The position numbers and the translations under genes were made by a program. 40,721 bases of DNA from Brucella thiophenivorans (GTDB lineage Bacteria > Pseudomonadota > Alphaproteobacteria > Rhizobiales > Rhizobiaceae), in NCBI RefSeq assembly GCF_002252445.1, contig NZ_NNRJ01000074.1, positions 1 to 40,721 on the forward strand, in the 5' to 3' direction. The notes under the pieces are model-generated. The model worked only from the letters and a program-made list of their open reading frames with translations. It searched no databases and was not told the DNA's origin. Shown piece after piece: positions 40,708-40,721 of the stretch; position 1 is the first letter of the stretch; each line of letters opens with the position of its first letter.

Positions 40708-40721
40708 GTGCCGACGTAACT

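Noticed and set aside
1..40721. CRISPR array, tRNA/rRNA genes, insertion sequences, prophage or toxin-antitoxin genes
   Set aside because: No regularly spaced repeats, tRNA-like cloverleaf sequences, transposase or integrase motifs were seen on either strand.

Overview
The window looks like a piece of a Brucellaceae genome (Ochrobactrum/Brucella group, Rhizobiales). The strongest evidence is a LuxR-type regulator whose DNA-binding half matches Brucella VjbR as I remember it, sitting beside a rhizobial-type flagellar cluster. A B12-riboswitch-controlled metE and a dispersed GAGCGCAT... palindrome (three copies) fit the same group. Nothing was searched against a database: family names rest on motifs I can read and on remembered sequences.

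Left part (1-12.8 kb), metabolism. An AT-rich left edge holds the 5' end of an AraC-family regulator (minus strand). Next come ribokinase (rbsK), a convergent nucleoside hydrolase and its IclR-type regulator. Divergent from the regulator is a seven-gene operon: PotA/B/C-like ABC transporter, a three-subunit FAD/[2Fe-2S] amine or opine oxidase (HcnABC/Oox/Lhp class), and the matching binding protein last. It probably imports and oxidises an unidentified amine, opine or imino acid. A terminator separates it from an ArsR-MFS exporter operon and a secreted DUF922 protein.

Middle (12.8-27.7 kb). metE lies behind a cobalamin riboswitch that appears to carry a genomic palindromic repeat in a peripheral arm. 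A periplasmic Prc-type protease follows. Next is a FecI-FecR-TonB receptor set of the heme/hemoglobin receptor type with a Fur-like box in front of the sigma factor. It is followed by a sugar ABC transporter operon ending in a fused DhaK-DhaL kinase, which suggests uptake and phosphorylation of a short ketose or polyol-derived sugar.

Right part (27.9-40.7 kb), flagella and quorum sensing. vjbR is followed by a minus-strand block (motA, fliM, a DUF6468-like gene, fliN, fliG, flhB, a hypothetical) and a plus-strand block (DUF1217 gene, flgF, fliI, a hypothetical, then flgB, flgC, fliE, flgG, flgA, flgI). The presumed promoters of motA and flgB share a 16-bp element (14/16 identical, 11-bp internal repeat, same orientation, similar distance to the start codon), a candidate site for a flagellar master regulator. 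The flgI frame stops prematurely 14 bases before the window ends. I saw no tRNA, rRNA, CRISPR array, insertion sequence or prophage.
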